This document shows positions 62,704-64,000 of a stretch of DNA of 64,000 nucleotides, one piece after another. The notes beneath the pieces were generated by a model, which was given only the letters and a program-made list of their open reading frames with translations, did not search any database and was not told where the DNA came from. Both the position numbers and the translations under genes were made by a program. The DNA is from Gammaproteobacteria bacterium (GTDB lineage: Bacteria; Pseudomonadota; Gammaproteobacteria; Xanthomonadales; Wenzhouxiangellaceae). How positions within the stretch are numbered: the first letter of the stretch is position 1; each line of letters starts with the position of its first letter. The stretch covers positions 82,110-146,109 of the forward strand of contig JAJFKX010000005.1 in assembly GCA_021772985.1 (NCBI GenBank), written 5' to 3'.

Positions 62704-62730
62704 AAACCCGGGCATTGCCCGGGTTTTTTT
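62704..62730 (+). terminator. Intrinsic terminator of the beta-helix gene
   Basis: CCCGGGC and GCCCGGG form a seven-base-pair stem with a three-base loop, extended by AAA/TTT, and followed by seven Ts. It stands 20 bases past the stop codon. Confidence 0.92.
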
Positions 62731-62756
62731 ATACCTTGTAGATACTTAGTTAATCG

Positions 62757-63743
62757 TCAAGCATTATCTGGTTTAATGGCAAACAATAAGCTGCTATCAA
62801 ATGGTTGATTGTTTCTGAGGCAAGCCCATAAGCCTGTGAGCATTTTGCGTTGGATCGCACATAAAGCTTGCATTTTCTTTTTGCCGCGTTGTTGCAGCTG
62901 TTGATAATGGGCTTTGGCATAAGGGTCATGGCGCACAAAGCTTAAACTGGGCATGTGTAGAGCGGCCCGCAAATAAGTATTTCCGGCTTTGCTCAGACGC
63001 CCTGGTTGATTGAGGCTGGTACCGGATTGTTTGAGCTGCACATCTAAACCAGCATGTCGACTAACCTGTTTAGCCTTCATGGACTCAGGCAGCAAAGCCA
63101 ACTCGCCTAATAAGGCAATTGCGCTGGCTTGAGCAATACCCACGGTGCTGATGATGCTGAGATAGTATTGATTGAGTTGTTGATCGGCCTGGATGTAGGC
63201 CATAGCAGTGTCGGCTAACTGTTTGATCCGTTCGGTCAAATAATTGATGTGTGCTTGTAACTCATCAATGAGTGTGGTGTAGGTGTAATGTTGGGCCTGT
63301 AGGGCATGCAAGCGATTTTTCTCCATCACCTGTAAGCCATTGAGTTGATTGATGCGCCGAGCAATTTCGCGTAGTGCCCATTGTTCACGGCTAGGTGGCT
63401 GCCACAGCCGCAATGACATACGCTGGGCATAGTCGGCTAATAGCCGTGCATCGATCTGATCGGTTTTGTTGGTTTGCAAACAGGCCTTGGCAAAATGATG
63501 GAAAGACCTGGGATTAATCACGGATACCGGTAGGCCAGCCTGGTGCAACGCCAAGGCAATATCCAGGTAATAAATACCCGTTGCTTCCATCACGATTGCC
63601 TGAGCTTTATGTTGGCGGGCAAAACATACCAGCTTGCGGTGTCCTTCAGGGGTTTGTGCAAATTGCCGAACACGAGCCAGCTCGTTACTGTCAACGACAT
63701 CCAGTGTTTTAGCACTGACATCAATACCTAAACAATGAGCCAT
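62757..63743 (-). CDS. IS110-family transposase (DEDD recombinase)
   Basis: The 328-residue protein starts MAHCLGIDVSAKTLDVVD, with GGAG eight bases before the ATG at 63743. The DEDD active site is visible as D in GIDVSAKT, E in VMEATGIYYLD and the D residues of TDQIDARLLADYA. The C-terminal Transposase_20 part holds a likely catalytic serine in QLKQSGTSLNQ. A coiled helical segment lies between. IS110 recombinases are guided by a bridge RNA encoded at one end of the element. The frame opens seven codons earlier, but the Shine-Dalgarno favours 63743. Confidence 0.95.
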   Translation of the reverse strand: MAHCLGIDVSAKTLDVVDSNELARVRQFAQTPEGHRKLVCFARQHKAQAIVMEATGIYYLDIALALHQAGLPVSVINPRSFHHFAKACLQTNKTDQIDARLLADYAQRMSLRLWQPPSREQWALREIARRINQLNGLQVMEKNRLHALQAQHYTYTTLIDELQAHINYLTERIKQLADTAMAYIQADQQLNQYYLSIISTVGIAQASAIALLGELALLPESMKAKQVSRHAGLDVQLKQSGTSLNQPGRLSKAGNTYLRAALHMPSLSFVRHDPYAKAHYQQLQQRGKKKMQALCAIQRKMLTGLWACLRNNQPFDSSLLFAIKPDNA

Positions 63744-63774
63744 TCTTGCATCTCCTATGATCACTGGGCAGACT

Positions 63775-63945
63775 GATCATTAGGTTCCCCGACCTCGTAT
63801 TTCATGCCACACGGGCTTGTGATGCGAAGTCCATTGTTGATGGCTTCAAGATACTTATCGTGCTGTGCAAAGAGGCGGGGAGCCACTCTACAAACGAGGT
63901 CAGTATGATCTGCCTCTAGGAGCGTTCGGCTTCCCCAATGACCCA
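63775..63945 (-). ncRNA. Putative bridge RNA of the IS110 element
   Basis: The minus strand upstream of the transposase folds into two internal-loop hairpins. The first (63868-63936) has outer stem GGGGAAGCC with GGCTCCCC, an apical hairpin GAGGCAG...CTGACCTC, and loop arms GAACGCTCCTA and GTTTGTAGAGT. These match the target CCGCTCCTACAAGG around its CT core. The second (about 63810-63870) has outer stem GCACG with CGTGT and apical stem GAAGCCAT with ATGGACTTC. Its left arm TAAGTATCTTG equals the joined ends of the element, and its right arm holds ACAAG, complementary to CTTGT. This is the target-loop and donor-loop plan of IS621-type bridge RNAs. Exact RNA ends are unknown. Confidence 0.75.
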
Positions 63946-63979
63946 TCTATAACTTAATCGGTCATGGGGTTAACATACA

Positions 63980-64000
63980 AGGAGCGGATTGTATCCGCGA
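63980..64000. repeat. REP-like palindrome split by the IS110 insertion (right part, cut by window end)
   Basis: AGGAGCGGATTGTATCCGCGA continues to the window edge; the left part TGTAG is at 62737-62741. The full palindrome would be copy 3-like (56292). Confidence 0.85.

Larger units (their letters stand above)
62742..63979 (-). mobile_element. IS110-family insertion sequence in a REP-like palindrome
   Basis: A 1238-base element bounded by AG dinucleotides (62740-62741 and 63980-63981; CT on the coding strand). Removing it joins CCTTGTAG to GAGCGGATTGTATCCGCGA, restoring the TGTAGGAGCGG palindrome found in several other places of the window. It encodes one transposase on the minus strand and a 200-base non-coding segment upstream of it. 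There are no terminal inverted repeats of note, as expected for the family. Confidence 0.85.

Noticed and set aside
63761..63946. 61-codon open frame upstream of the IS110 transposase
   Set aside because: The same stretch folds as a two-loop bridge RNA with guide matches; the frame has no Shine-Dalgarno.

Overview
The window comes from a gammaproteobacterial chromosome. The gene order rsfS-rlmH-maf-rng-yhdP-tldD, the darP/tldE pair, DUF2058 and DUF2845 proteins and the phenylalanine/histidine catabolic sets all point there. Several exported proteins end in an NGFE tail or in IPTL-type sorting tails, and GTAGGAGCG palindromes are scattered between genes. These traits suggest an environmental lineage, but I cannot name the genus. 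No tRNA, rRNA, CRISPR or phage genes were seen.

Layout. 1-12.3 kb is conserved housekeeping, almost all on the minus strand: a truncated ECF sigma factor, a DUF2845 protein, TldE, DarP (plus strand), then the run rsfS-rlmH-maf-rng-yhdP-tldD and a DUF427 protein. 12.3-28.5 kb is an envelope/secretion region: a Tat-exported DUF1800-DUF1501 operon, a sortable DNRLRE protein, a BlaI/BlaR1-type sensor pair with visible operators, a methyltransferase, two large paralogous secreted proteins with exchanged C-terminal modules, and a periplasmic serine hydrolase. 28.5-49.5 kb is amino-acid and sulfur metabolism: an ArsR-methyltransferase fusion coupled to metH, the hpd-phhA-VOC operon behind a striking palindromic operator, ppk2, hutU-hutG-hutI with a LysR regulator, methionine gamma-lyase, an Lrp regulator, an FKBP isomerase and a fused ATP sulfurylase/APS kinase.

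49.5-64 kb is the accessory end. It holds a membrane-linked winged-helix regulator, unknown exported proteins, and the most unusual locus. That locus is a 1011-residue fusion of an Asp/Asn beta-hydroxylase, a sulfotransferase and a TIGR03032 domain, translationally coupled to a second 2OG-Fe(II) oxygenase and followed by a 1911-residue surface beta-helix protein. The beta-helix protein is rich in Asn, Asp and Tyr and ends in Calx-beta domains and an IPTL-type sorting tail. I propose, as inference, a hydroxylation-plus-sulfation system acting on that surface protein or another local target. Between them lies a cluster of REP-like palindromes, partly tandem with a 143-bp period.

The right edge carries an IS110-family element inserted in one of the same REP-like palindromes. 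Its ends, its CT core and a two-loop bridge RNA can be read from the sequence: guide segments in the putative RNA match both the interrupted repeat and the element's own end-to-end junction.
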